64,000 nucleotides of DNA from positions 121,989,937-122,053,936 of the forward strand of contig NC_134538.1 of the NCBI RefSeq assembly GCF_050624435.1. Direction: 5' to 3'. This DNA is from Tenrec ecaudatus. Taxonomy: Eukaryota > Chordata > Mammalia > Afrosoricida > Tenrecidae. The notes beneath the pieces were generated by a model. The model did no database searches. It saw nothing but the letters and a program-made list of their open reading frames with translations, and was not told the DNA's origin. The position numbers and the translations under genes are program-made. This document shows positions 12,115-23,292 of this stretch, piece by piece (the first letter of the stretch is position 1; each line of letters starts with the position of its first letter).

Positions 12115-12243
12115 TACTGGCTGCTCCCTGGGAGAAAGTTAACGGATTCTACTCCTGTAAAACCCATAGGAGGCAGTTCTACTTTCTTATAAGGTCTACT
12201 CTGTCCTATGGAATCTCTTTGATAATGGTGAGTTTGGTATGGC
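12115..12243 (+). repeat. AfroSINE, 3' half
   Basis: TTCTACTCCTGTAAAACCCA and CTACTCTGTCCTATGG, in FGL2 intron 1. Confidence 0.6.
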
Positions 12244-12264
12244 TCTTTTAAAAGGCTACTTGTA

Positions 12265-12452
12265 GGTCTCCTGGTGGAGCTGTCAGATAAGCTTTGGACT
12301 AGTAAGTGCAAGATTAGTAGTTCAAGCCCACCAACCACTCTGCTCAGGAAATGACATGAAGCAGTGTGCTCCTATAAAGACTCAGTCCTGAAGACCCTAT
12401 ATAGTTGCTATGATTCAGAACTGACGTGACGGCAGTAGAATTTTTTTTTTAA
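12265..12452 (+). repeat. AfroSINE, degraded
   Basis: It has the head GGTCTCCTGGTGGAGC, the body and a degraded tail ATTCAGAACTGACGTGACGG, then a T-rich end. Confidence 0.65.
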
Positions 12453-12511
12453 TCCTCACCTGGAAACTGGTAATAATACCTACATCACACGGTTGGCATG
12501 TAGTTAAGTAA

Positions 12512-12738
12512 AGGCGCCCTGGTGGTGTAGGGGTTATACTTTGGGCTGCTAACTACAAGGTCAGCAGATTGACACCACCAGCCACCCTATAGGAGAAAGA
12601 TAAGGCTTTCTACTGCTGTAAAATGTTACAGTCTCAGGGACTCACAGGTGCAGTTGTGCCTTGTCCTATAGGGTCACTATGAGTTGGCACCAACTCAACG
12701 GCAGAGAGTTAGTTTGTTTGGGGTTTTTTTTTTGGTCT
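12512..12738 (+). repeat. AfroSINE, full length
   Basis: Head GGCGCCCTGGTGGTGTAGG with tRNA-like A/B boxes, body TACAGTCTCAGGGACTCAC, tail TATAGGGTCACTATGAGTTG and T-rich end. This is the best full copy in the window. Confidence 0.9.
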
Positions 12739-13117
12739 TTAGGTATGAAATGTTATCAAATCTTTGGCACAGTACCGAGAACATATAAGGTAGAACTCAC
12801 TAAATTATTTTTCTTTATTATTCTTATTACAGTTTGTTTGTTGCTAATGTAGTCATTATTACCAACCAAGAATATATTTGAGAATCTAGTTCCACTTTAA
12901 TATCATATAAGGTCACAAAATACAGTTTTTAGGTCTCTCTGACAACTATTTCTTGGTCCTAAACATTTGCTAAACAGATTCAAGGAAGTTTAAGAGGACA
13001 AAGTTTTGTCATCGCCACTGACTGACTGAATTACTACCAAGCTGTCTTTGTACATATAAAGAAGTACTCAGCTGCATCGTTTGACTAACCAATGCTTTCT
13101 TTTTCTCCATTGTTCAG

Positions 13118-13824
13118 TGCAACATCTAATATACAAAGATTGCTCTGACTACCATGCAATAGGCAAAAGAAGCAGCGAGACCTACAGGGTTACACCTGAT
13201 AGCAAATACAGCAGCTTCGAAGTTTACTGTGACATGCAGACCATGGGAGGAGGCTGGACAGTGCTGCAGGCACGGCTCGATGGAAGCACCAACTTCAACA
13301 GAACCTGGCGAGACTACAAAGTAGGCTTTGGAAATATCCGAAGAGAATTTTGGCTGGGGAATGATAAAATCCATCTTCTGACCAAGAGCAAGGATATGAT
13401 TCTGAGAATAGAACTTGAAGACTTTAATGGTGTCAAACTATATGCCCTGTATGATCATTTTTATGTGGCTAACGAGTTTCTCAAATACCGTGTGCACATT
13501 GGTAACTACAACGGCACAGCAGGAGACGCCTTACATTTCAGTAAGCAATATAACCATGATATGAAGTTTTTTACTACCCCCGATAGAGACAACGATCGCT
13601 ATCCTTCTGGGAACTGTGGGCTATTCTACAGTTCGGGCTGGTGGTTTGATGCATGTATTTCCGCAAACTTAAATGGCAAATATTATCACCAAAAATACAG
13701 AGGGGTCCGGAATGGGATTTTCTGGGGCACATGGCCTGGGATTACTGAGGCCCAGCCTGGTGGCTACAAGTTCTCCTTCAAAGAAGCCAGGATGATGATT
13801 AGACCCAAACACTTTAAGCCATGA
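13118..13824 (+). CDS. FGL2: FGL2 coding exon 2, fibrinogen-related domain
   Basis: The second and last coding exon follows acceptor TGTTCAG at 13111-13117 and completes the split Val codon 208. It ends at TGA 13822-13824. Residues 209-442 form a whole fibrinogen C-terminal (FReD) domain opening with QHLIYKDCSDYHAIGKRSSE. Four cysteines (216, 245, 374, 387) have the 29- and 13-residue spacing of the family's two disulfides. The DRDNDRYPSGNCG segment near residues 364-375 is the calcium-binding loop. N-glycosylation sequons lie at N268 and N339. The end, MMIRPKHFKP, is as in other mammalian FGL2. There are no frameshifts or stops, so the gene looks functional. Base composition is ordinary here, unlike exon 1. 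Confidence 0.97.
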
Positions 13825-15680
13825 ATCACGAGTGCTCATGATACAGGTTTTAGTATGTAAGAGGCTTCAGCACATGGGGAAATGCCTAGCTTCACACTCC
13901 TCTTCCATGGCTCAAAAACATATCTCTGGGTTCCTAGGCTACACATTTTAAATAAAGCTGAAAATTAATATATTTTGCTATTATAATGCTGTTACCCAAA
14001 TGAACATTTGCAAGTAATCAGAAATTATATTGATTATACATTAAATGTATCATTTTCAACTTATAGCGATTTAAATAAATGTTTGTATTACTTGCTACAA
14101 TAATTGTTTACTCAGCAGGCTAGATTTTCCACAACTATATTTTGGCTATACTTTAAGTAAATCTGAAGGTTATATTACTCCTCTCAGGCTATAAATGGTG
14201 ATTTAGATAATTATTTGCCTCTAAATATTCTAATTCTCATTCTGAGATGAACATAGTCAACTCCTGGCACTTACTCTAAGTCAAGAAGATTATATAAATT
14301 ATAGTTTCTAACCAATGGGAACTAATACATACAATTAAACATACGCATATTATAGTCATGAACTATAAAGTATTTTTCCTTTCAAGACTTTAAAATGTGA
14401 TAGCTTAATATCACAACTAAAAACATTCACTAAAGAATGTATTCTTAAAAGCCATGGTTTCACTCTTTTTATGTCTGATGGTGAAAATGGATTTCATTTC
14501 CTTGGCTCTGTGTGCCCCATAGCTTTTAATTTAAGATTTCTCATTACTGTGCTAGACTACTGGTAGGATTTTTTTTTTTAAGGAGTGGGTCTAGAGGAGG
14601 GAGGGTAAGGGGGTGGTGAAGGTGCATGCAGCATTTGTACATAGGCTATAACAGTCTGAAGGTCAATTTTATCACCTAAGAAATAATATCATTAAGTGAT
14701 TCACTTCATCGATAGGAAGCTGTGATCAGATACTCTCCCTATGAGATCAGATACTTTCTGAGTATCAATAGTCTTGACTTTTTAAAAACTAACAATACTA
14801 TTATATGAATAAGATAGAGGAATATTGTTTTACTATATTATAATTTTCTTAAAATTATCTGTACATATAGAGAGTATCTACTTATAGAAAATAATTAGGT
14901 ATAATTTCAGGATACTGGCAAATGCATTAATCCATGTAAGCTTGCCTTTCTTTCTCCCTTATTTCAAATGATCAAAATTTAATTTTCCAATTAACTTTTA
15001 TAAGAGTTCTCAACAAGATATTCTGTAACAATTTCTCTTTAGAGTTTCCTGCCATTCAATATAAAGTAAACTCTAGACTCTGGTGATCTTTAACATGTTA
15101 ATGAAAATAGATTATATCTGATAAAGGTTATTTTTTGGGGCCTTACTTAGCCACCCACTAAGGTATACTACTGTTCATAAATGTGGATTGACTATTAATA
15201 AAAACACCATTTAGGGTCATAGGTCTCTTTTGGCAGCTAATATTTATCTTAAGACTCTGCGTTTCTAAATTTTAGCATTCTTTCAAAGTATTAACCAAAA
15301 TTGGTTTTTAGAAATTTCATCTATCACTTGGGGGCAGGGAGTGGCAATAAGAATCTTCCTAACTGACATTCAGTAATGCACCAAATGAATTGTTAATAAA
15401 TTGGTCATATAGAAACCATTCTAGCAACTAAATTTGCTTGTCCTTATTTTTGGATAGCTATCCAAGGCCCATAGGCTCGCTATTAGTCATGAATTACCTG
15501 ATGGCAGTGGGAGTTTTATAACCTTTTTTTCTCCTAGATTAAGTTTTAAAGGTAAAGCAATGGTAATGTCATAAAGATAAGTTCTTGTTTGTAATCTGGT
15601 TTTCCTTTATGTATAAAACGGTCTGTGTTTTATGTCTTTTTAAAATCGTGTAAAATAAATAATGTTCACATATATTTTAT
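13825..15680 (+). other. FGL2: FGL2 3' UTR (end estimated)
   Basis: AT-rich sequence follows the stop codon. AATAAA signals occur at 13951-13956, 14074-14079 and 15654-15659. The last is followed by T/G-rich sequence and is my choice for the main end, since FGL2 mRNAs are known to have long 3' UTRs. Several ATTTA pentamers (for example near 14203, 15209, 15242 and 15706) suggest AU-rich instability control. Almost no recent SINEs are inserted, consistent with constraint. The true end needs transcript data. Confidence 0.55.
15159..15311 (+). repeat. About 150-bp duplicated segment, copy A (in FGL2 3' UTR)
   Basis: It shares AAGGTATACTACTGTTCATA, TTTGGCAGCTAATATTTATC and TTGGTTTTTAG with 17028-17180 in the same order. 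Origin is unknown. Confidence 0.8.
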
Positions 15681-16054
15681 CAACATGGAAATATTAAATG
15701 TTGTTATTTACAAAAGAATATATCTATTTACTCATGTGAAAATTTGCATGCTGTTTTCATAGCCTAGATAATGCTCTTGAATTTGACCATTTTAATCAGT
15801 ACTATTATATGAATAAGACAGAGGTAACTAGAGGAACACGATTATTTTATTTCCCTCTCTAGTACTAATTATTGATATATTTGAAATTCAAAAGCCTCAA
15901 TTTCTTTATGGCACTCAAGTCCATCTCCTTTCCATCATTAATATTGCTGCTCTGATCCAGAGCATCAAGCGTCATCTTTTCCTTAAGATAATTTACATGC
16001 CTCTCACTGAAGCTCATGTCTCTAGTTTCAATACATCCCAGTGTGATCACCAGT

Positions 16055-16275
16055 AGTTAAGATTCTGGGAACTCAGAAGCCAGTTCACTCAGTTTGAATT
16101 CCAGCTCCATTTGCAAGCTGTGTGATCCTGGGCAAGTTACTTAAAGTTGCTGAGCTTTGGCTCCATCAATTATGAAATACAGATAAGAACAGGGTTTGGT
16201 TTATAGGGTTATTAAAAGATTAAATGAAATAATATGCAGAGCACTTTTTAACATACTTAATATGATTACTAGCAT
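16055..16275 (+). repeat. MIR element
   Basis: GAATTCCAGCTCCATTTGC, AGCTGTGTGATCCTGGGCAA and GGTTATTAAAAGATTAAATG follow the MIR consensus in order. Confidence 0.85.
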
Positions 16276-17027
16276 CCTATAATCTCTTCTGGGCAGTCTT
16301 CCCTGATGACACTAGGAGAGGTTCAGCACCTCTCCTTTCTGATCTTATGTCATCCTATGTCTTCCTGAATATCCCTACTGTCTTCACTAGTTGTCTAGCT
16401 TGAAGCCAATCTCTGTCTAGTTAAGACATAGAGGAAATTGGAGAGAGTAGGGATTAAGTCCAAGTGGTTCCTACATATGTTGCTGTAGAGGAAGGACTAT
16501 AGTCTGCAGAAACCGAAACTATCATTGTGAAAGGAAAGGATACTGTTAAATATGTGAATTTGGGAGCTGAAAGCCCAGGGGGAACATGGCAAAAGAGATC
16601 AAACCCACCGTGGAATTGGGTATCTGCCTTGAGTACAGCCACACAGAGGGTATGCCTGCACCAGGCTGCTACTACGTGATTGTTCCACTTAACTGAGATG
16701 CGTAAGTGAATTAACTTTCCATACTTCATATGATTTTGAAATTGATTTTAATCTCCTCCTTCTTTCCAGAGGTAAACGGGTTGGGCAAAGCCAAACTCTA
16801 ATGTCAATCTGTGCATTGCCAAATTGAGTCTACTGAATTGCAGCCCGTCTTGGGCTCTTATGCTTCTCGATTGGAACGAGTCGGATACGTGCATACAAGT
16901 GATGAAACAAGGCAGACTTGGAAAACTCAGGGTACCTTGATGTCCTAAACAAGGTTGAGTCTCCCTTGCTCCTTGATGAAGGCCCTTCTCACATGTTTAA
17001 CGATGCTGTTCTTCTCTTATATGACTG

Positions 17028-17180
17028 CAAGGTATACTACTGTTCATAAATGTGGAGTGACTATGAACATCCTTTAGGGTCTTAGGTCCCTTTTGGCAGC
17101 TAATATTTATCTTAATTAAGACGCCGTGTTTCTGAATTTTATCGTTCGTTGACAATATTGACTAACGTTGGTTTTTAGCA
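17028..17180 (+). repeat. About 150-bp duplicated segment, copy B
   Basis: Direct partner of 15159-15311, lying past the predicted FGL2 poly(A) site. Confidence 0.8.
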
Positions 17181-17383
17181 ATGCCAGATGGGACACTATC
17201 TCTTTCCTGAGAGTATGACCTTAATTCTCTTGCAGGCTCATTCACCCCACTATCTCTAGCCCTCTGTCTCTAGATCTGTGACTAGGGTGTCTAAGTTCCT
17301 AGTGCTACTGCACTAGTAATAGCGCGAGCACTTGGCTTTGAGGATGTGAGGTCTCACAGTGCACAATCCAAACCCAGGACAAG

Positions 17384-17436
17384 GCTGGCGCTCTCTCTCT
17401 CTCTCTCTGGCGCTCTCTCTCTCTCTCTCTGGCGCT

Positions 17437-17507
<71 letters not shown>
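17384..17507 (+). repeat. (CT)n microsatellite with a GGCG-interrupted start
   Basis: Three about 22-bp units (GGCG then a CT run) lead into a pure CT tract of about 60 bases. The long Ser/Leu and Glu/Arg ORFs across it are artefacts. Confidence 0.95.
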
Positions 17508-17510
<3 letters not shown>

Positions 17511-18366
17511 TATTGGAAAAGATCTTGCCTCCTTCAGCCTCTGTAACCCCAGTGTCCTAGGTTCTACAGAGCTCTTCACTAGGTTTCCGACACATCCTAA
17601 TATCTTATGACTCTATTAACATAACAAAGAAAATCCTATTTCAAAATGGGATGGCATCCACAGGTATTGGGGTTAGAATTCAAACACATTTAAACCGTAA
17701 CACAGGGCATGCCCTGATGTCAATTACAGTGTCTGAAGGAAAAAGGAGCCTTGCAAGATTTTGCTCATTTATTTCAGCAGAAATCTGGGGAATACCTGTG
17801 GGTAAAGATATTAAGGTTGCTTGACTTAAGGAGGAACAGAATTTTAGATGTAACTGAATTCAGTGATAGAGTCACATTTACTAGAAGTTTTGGATTCAAT
17901 GAATGGGGTTGAGCTGATGTGTTTGTATCCAACAACTAACTCAAAAAATTTATACAAACCTAGACTCAACATCAGCTTAGATAACTAAAGTTCAAAAGTT
18001 AGAGCTCAGAATTCAAAAGCTTATGTAGTTCAGAATGCTGGAATGGAGTCATTTTTAATTTATTCAACAAATATTGAATGTATTTAATGTGCCAGGCCAT
18101 CTTTTAGGAGACTGGAAATATATCAGTTAATAAACAAAAATCCTTTACTCCAGTTTACATTTTATTAGGGGAGATATAAACAATGTCTTTGTGAACACAA
18201 ACAATGGATTGCTACATAAACAATGTGATACATCCCATATGAAGTTAAGCAACTTCAGGAGTATCTGAAGAGAGATGTGGAGTTTTACATGGATAGGCCC
18301 AGGGAGACCTCACTGAGGAGGTGCGATTTGAACAGAGACTTGCAATAACAGAGCCAGCCATGCAGT

Positions 18367-18560
18367 TGTCTTTAAGTATAGTTGAGTTGATTCCGACTCA
18401 TAGGGCCCCTGTGTACAACATTAGGAAACACTGCCAAGTCCTGGGCCCTCCTCACAATCATCAGACTTGAACTCATTGTTTCAGGCACAGTGTCAATCCA
18501 TTCACCAAAGGTCTCCCTCTTTTTTGCCATGACTGATGTCTGTGCTATCTTAATGAAGGT
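18367..18560 (-). mobile_element. RTE LINE 3' end
   Basis: Antisense tail (GTTGATTCCGACTCATAGGG) runs into the C-terminal ORF2 region (CAGTGTCAATCCATTCACC). Confidence 0.75.
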
Positions 18561-19235
18561 CCACTATTTTACCTTTCTAGTTTTTAATAGCCATTACAAT
18601 GGCTATACAAAACTCACAGAAAAAAAATCATGATCAAAAGGTTTGTTAAGAAGTTCCCTAGTTGAAAGGCCAGTGAGAAGTATCAGGGTTGAGTTATCAG
18701 GACACATTACAAAATTCTCCCAAGTCTGCTTATAAAGGCTCAAAGGGCATACTACTCTGCTGTAAGTCTCAACCCGAAGGCATTCACCTCAGCTCTGTGA
18801 GTCAGCAAGTCCAGCTTCCCCAGGTAAGTGTTCACAAGCACCCCACTCTGCAAGGCATCCTCCTGCACAAAAGCACTGAGTTTCATTTCTCCGTGGGTTG
18901 GGAGGCCCATCACTCTGGTCCATGCTATGGTCCATCACTCTGCTCCTGTTCTGCTGCTGCTCCTCGGGTATTATGGCTGTCTTCTGCATCCAGGAAGTTC
19001 ACTGCATAGGAATCTTGAGTCCAGAGGATGTACTTCACTCCTGACCCTTTCTGGTAATTAGGCCCTGCTTCTTAGGGGGGTAGCTTTTACATGCAGTAGA
19101 ATGGCACTCCTGGGAATCTGATTCACAATTACTGACAGGTGAATCCTATCAGTATCATCTTAACAGACCCATGCAGAGGAAAGTTCTTTGGTGGGAGTTA
19201 GAGAATTTGGATGTAAGAGCCGCCCTTTGCCAGGG

Positions 19236-19655
19236 CCTGGTCCTTCCTAGTAACATGTCCAAAGCACATGAGATGAAGTGTCGCAATCCTCCGTTCTACG
19301 GAGAGTTCTGGCTGTGCCCTTCGAAGCCAGGTGCATTCATTCTCCGAGCGGCCTGTGGCATGGGCAGTATTTTATGCTAAAGCCGTCACTCAAACGCACT
19401 CATTCTTACTCTGCCATGTTTATTGCCCGGCTCTGAGCGCATATGAAGAGGTTCAAAGCACCAGGGCTTGAGTTCCCAAAGTGACACCTTTACTTCACAT
19501 TTTAGAGAGATCTTTTACAACAGATTTGCTCCGTGCTACACACTTGTTGATTTCCGGATTACTCCTTCCACGGGTATTGATTGCACATGCAAGTCAAATG
19601 AAACCTTGACAACGTCAATATTTTCTCCATGTATCACGATGTTGCTTATTGGTCT
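19236..19655 (-). mobile_element. RTE LINE ORF2 fragment
   Basis: Antisense C-terminal ORF2 (AACATGTCCAAAGCACATG onward to ATGTTGCTTATTGGTC), colinear with 47915-48250. Confidence 0.75.
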
Positions 19656-20155
19656 ACATATCTAGGGGATGAGTATTCTAAGCAATGGGAGCTGGAGGTA
19701 CAAAGGTTCAAAATCTGGAAAGTGCCGGGTGTATTTCGAGGGAAGCCAAGAGGCTGGTACGGAAAAAATCAGTTTGCAGTGAGGGTGAAGAGGTTGGGTG
19801 TGGGATGGAGTCAGAGATGATTTAAGGACTGGAGATGGAGAAAAAGTGGGACAAGGGGTGCCAGATCACCAAGGCCTTGTAAACCACAGTAAGTGTTTTG
19901 TCTTTTGAGTCAAACAAGAGCTATGAGGGAGTTGAATAGAAGAGTGATGTGATCTGATTCTGTTTTAGAAAGGATCACTCAACACTGAGAAGAAAATAGA
20001 CTGCAGGAAGATAAGGATGGAAGCAAGGGCCTGGTTTGAGGTTCAGATTAATCTAGATGAGAAATGCTGAACACCTGAACTACAGTTCTGGCAGAGACCT
20101 GGATCAATTTTAAAGGTAAAGCTGACACAACTGGCTGATTGGAAGCCATGAGGAA

Positions 20156-20480
20156 GGAGCCCTGGTGCTGTAGTGGGTCTGCAATTTGAAAGGGCCAAGT
20201 TCTCTACTGCCGGTACTTTCAGGTACTTCAGGTATGTTCTACTGCTGCTGGAAGAGAATGCTTTGAAACTGAGTGTGGTAGCAACTGTAAAATATTGCTT
20301 GATGTGATTGAACTATGGAATGATATGATGTCTGGATTAGCTCCCAATACAATGGTTTTGGAAGAAATAAAGAGAGTAATAGTCTTGGACATTCACAGGG
20401 GTAGTCCTACGTGACCTATGGGATTGCTACGAGTCACTGTCAATCGTATGGCAGTGAGTTTGGCTTTTTTTTTTTTTTTG
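20156..20480 (+). repeat. AfroSINE with an internal insertion
   Basis: Head at 20156-20215 (GAGCCCTGGTGCTGTAGTGG) and tail at about 20366-20480, separated by about 150 bp of other sequence. Confidence 0.6.
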
Positions 20481-20552
20481 CGGGTAGGGGGGGTGAGGTC
20501 AGGAGTGAAAAACTGGAGGTGCCACCAGAAATGACAGCACTATAGCTGGGTA

Positions 20553-20742
20553 AGGAGCTCTGTTGGTATAGTGGACTATGAGGTGGGCTGTAAGTGCAGT
20601 TCAAAACCACCAGCTGCTCCATGGGAGAAAGAGGAGGCTTTCCCCTCCCCAAGCATTAACAGCCTCAGAAACCCATGGGCAGTTCTATTCTGTCGTATAG
20701 AGTTGCTGTCAGGTGGAAAAGACCCGGTGGCAGTGAGTTGTT
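20553..20742 (+). repeat. AfroSINE, full length
   Basis: GGAGCTCTGTTGGTATAGTG head and AGTTCTATTCTGTCGTATAG tail. A (TCTATAT)n-like run follows at about 20797-20830. Confidence 0.82.
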
Positions 20743-21335
20743 GAGATTGCAGGAGGTGCTCATCTACCTTATGAGTGGGGGAAGTGAGCTGGCTGATATT
20801 CTATATTCTATATTCTATATTCTATATTCAAATATCTTAAAGACACCTTGGCAACACTACTATAGGTATTTGGCTATTCTTCTGAAATTCATGGAAGACA
20901 TCTATGGTTCAGAAATACTATTGAGAGGTGCCGGGATATAGATGGTAATTATGAGCCCAGGACACAAGGCAAGGCAACCTTTGAGACTGTAGAGAGCTTG
21001 CACCCCTGCCCCTCATGCTGCAGTTATGTTAGTTGAGAAACCGAAGATCATTTCTTTATGCGGAGGTCAGCTATTGCATCCTAGTGGAACAAACACCAGA
21101 TTAGGATTTGCTTTTCTTCTCTGTCCTGCTTCACCAGCAGCATTAGTTTGCTGCATTAGTGAGGGTGTTGAATGCCATCATGGTATTCCACAATGGTGTT
21201 CTATATCGCCGTTCACTTGCAAAATCCGTGCACACTTAAAGGAGCAGGCAATGAGCCTCAGCTAGTGCATCCTCTAGGCCCCAATACAGGACACGGTGTC
21301 TGTGTGTCTGTACATATCAACAAAACTCAATGAAG

Positions 21336-21425
21336 TGCCAGTAACTCAATTCCAATTCATAGTGAGCCTATAGGACAGGGCAGAACTGCCCTCATGGGTT
21401 TCTGAGCCTGTTAAGTCTTTACGCT
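21336..21425 (-). repeat. AfroSINE, 3' part
   Basis: CCTATAGGACAGGGCAGAAC in antisense, directly before an RTE 3' end. Confidence 0.7.
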
Positions 21426-21446
21426 CCATATCTTTTATATCAGTCC

Positions 21447-21660
21447 CTGGAGAAGGACATCATGTTTGGTGAAGTACAGGGGCAAGAAAAAAGAGGCAGA
21501 GTCTTGCGTCGATGGACTGATCTAGTGGCTGTGATGTGGGTCCAAACACAAGGACAATGGCAAGGGTGGCACAGGACGGGGCAGTGTTTCATTCTATTGT
21601 ACAGAGGGTTGCAATGAGTTAGCCCTGACTCAAAGGCACCAAACAACAACAACAATAACC
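21447..21660 (+). mobile_element. RTE LINE 3' end
   Basis: Sense C-terminal ORF2 and tail (GGAGAAGGACATCATGTTTG), ending in an A/C-rich (ACAAC)n tail at 21647-21658. Confidence 0.8.
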
Positions 21661-21700
21661 TACATCAAATCCTTTGCAATTAGAGCTTTCCCTTTTTGTA

Positions 21701-22228
21701 AAAAACATTTTATTAGGGACTCACACAACTCTTATTATAATCCACACATACATCAATTGTGTAAAGCACATCTGTACATTCTTTAACCTCATCATTTTAA
21801 AAGCATTTGCTTACCACTTAAGCCCTTTGCATCAGGTCCTCTTTTTTTCCCCTCCCTCCCCGCTCCCCCTCCCTCATGTGCCCTTGATAATTTATAAATT
21901 ATTATTTTGTCATACCTTTCCCTGTCCAACATCTCCCTTCACCCCCTTTTCTGTTTTCCATCCTTCAGGGAGTAGGTCACATGTAGATCCTTGTAATCAG
22001 TTCCCTCTTTCCAACCCACTCACCGTCTACCCTCCTAGTATCGCCACTCACACCCCTGGTCCTGAAGGTATCATCTGCCATGGATTCCCTGTGCCTCCAG
22101 CTCATATCTGCACCAGTGTACATCTTCTGCTCTATCCAGACTTGCAAGGTAGAATTCGGATCATGATAGTTGGTGGGGGGGGGGGGGGGAGGAAACATTT
22201 AGGAACTAGAGGAAAGCTGTATTCGTTT
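21701..22228 (-). mobile_element. LINE 3'-end element, 3' part (antisense)
   Basis: Antisense copy of the same family (TTTTATTAGGGACTCACAC onward), ending at the junction near 22228, where its 5' part continues in inverted orientation. A G-run lies at 22174-22187. Confidence 0.85.
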
Positions 22229-22500
22229 TAAAGGCTTGAAGGTAAACAAGCAGCCATCTAGCTCAGAAGCAACAAAGCCCACATGGAAGAAGCACACCAG
22301 CCTATGTGATCACGAGGTGTCGAAGGGATCAGGTATAAGGCATCATCAGAACAAAAAAAAATCTTACCATAGTGAATGAAGGGGGAAGTGCAGAGTGGAG
22401 ACCCAAGGCCCATTTGTCGGCCACTGGAAATCCCCTTGCAGAGGGGTCTAGGGGAGGAGATAAGTCAGTCAGGGTGCAATGTAGCTTTCCCTTTTCTTGG
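22229..22500 (+). mobile_element. Inverted 5' part of the 21701-22228 LINE tail
   Basis: It is the reverse complement of what should follow: AAAGGCTTGAAGGTAAACAA, then GATGGC/AGCTCAGAAGCAAC blocks. These match 40340-40545 in opposite orientation. The right border near 22500 is approximate. Confidence 0.75.
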
Positions 22501-22947
22501 AACGGTTCCTCAAGATCATCCAGACTTTGTTTATGCTATTCCTGGACAACTTCCTGTCTGGTCAATAGCCTACCTACTGTCCCCACACCCACATTCAATT
22601 CTGCCTCTGTTTCTTTGCTCATTGAAATTCATAGTGTAAACCATTATTAAGGTTTCAATCTAGCTAACTTATGGTCAGCAGGTTCCTGGACACAGCACAG
22701 TTCATCAAAAAGAACTGTTTTACTTAATTAGTCATTTCAGAAGGAAATCTACAGTATTTCTCTGATAATAAAAATATATACTCTATTTCTGAGCCAAAAA
22801 AAATTAAAGGAACATATTCGCCTTTTTTGGTGTTAGCTTTCAAAGATAACTTGCCTTTATCTTCATTATCAGAATCTAATAAATGTTTCTTATTCACATA
22901 CCACGAGCAGGGCATGGCATTAGATGTCTTTCAATGTATTTTGAATA

Positions 22948-23292
22948 GGTGCTGGCATAGAATATTGAAAGTACCATGGGCTGCTAAAAGAACAATCAAA
23001 TCTGTCTTGGAAGAAGTACAACCAGAATGATCCTTAGAAGCAAGTATGCTGAGACTTCATCTCATGTACTTTGGACATGTTGCCAGGAGAAACCAGTCCC
23101 CGGAGAATGACGTCATGCTTGGTACAGTACAGGGGCAGCAGGAGAGGAAGGCCCTCGACAAGATGGATTGATGCAGCGGCTACAACAACGGGCTCGTGCG
23201 TAGGAACAATTGTGTGGATGGCAGCATTCCATTCTCTCATACACAGGGTCACTATGAGTCTGAACTAACTCGATGGCCCCTAACGGCAACAA
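22948..23292 (+). mobile_element. RTE LINE 3' end
   Basis: Sense copy from AGGTGCTGGCATAGAATATT through TACTTTGGACATGTTGCC to the shared tail (GGGTCACTATGAGTC) and GGCAACAACAAACTC. Confidence 0.85.

Larger units (their letters stand above)
9847..13117 (+). other. FGL2: FGL2 intron 1 (GT-AG, 3271 bp)
   Basis: The donor is GTAATG at 9847 and the acceptor is TTGTTCAG ending at 13117, so this is a phase 1 intron. It contains a complete SPIN-type hAT element (10469-10659), a MIR-like fragment near 11988-12075 and three AfroSINE copies between 12115 and 12738. The part between about 10.7 and 11.9 kb shows nothing I recognise. Confidence 0.9.
15690..18366. other. Noncoding stretch downstream of FGL2
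   Basis: Apart from a MIR (16055), duplicated segment B (17028) and the CT microsatellite (17384), no gene, exon or named repeat is recognisable here. Confidence 0.6.

Noticed and set aside
15865-16050. 61-codon - strand frame as a possible CCDC146 exon
   Set aside because: No resemblance to the CCDC146 coiled coil was recognised and no convincing paired splice sites are present.
17313-17610. Ser/Leu- and Glu/Arg-repeat open frames
   Set aside because: They are translations of the CT microsatellite.
21674-22231. 185-codon + strand frame
   Set aside because: It is the antisense strand of a LINE 3' end ending in a G-run.
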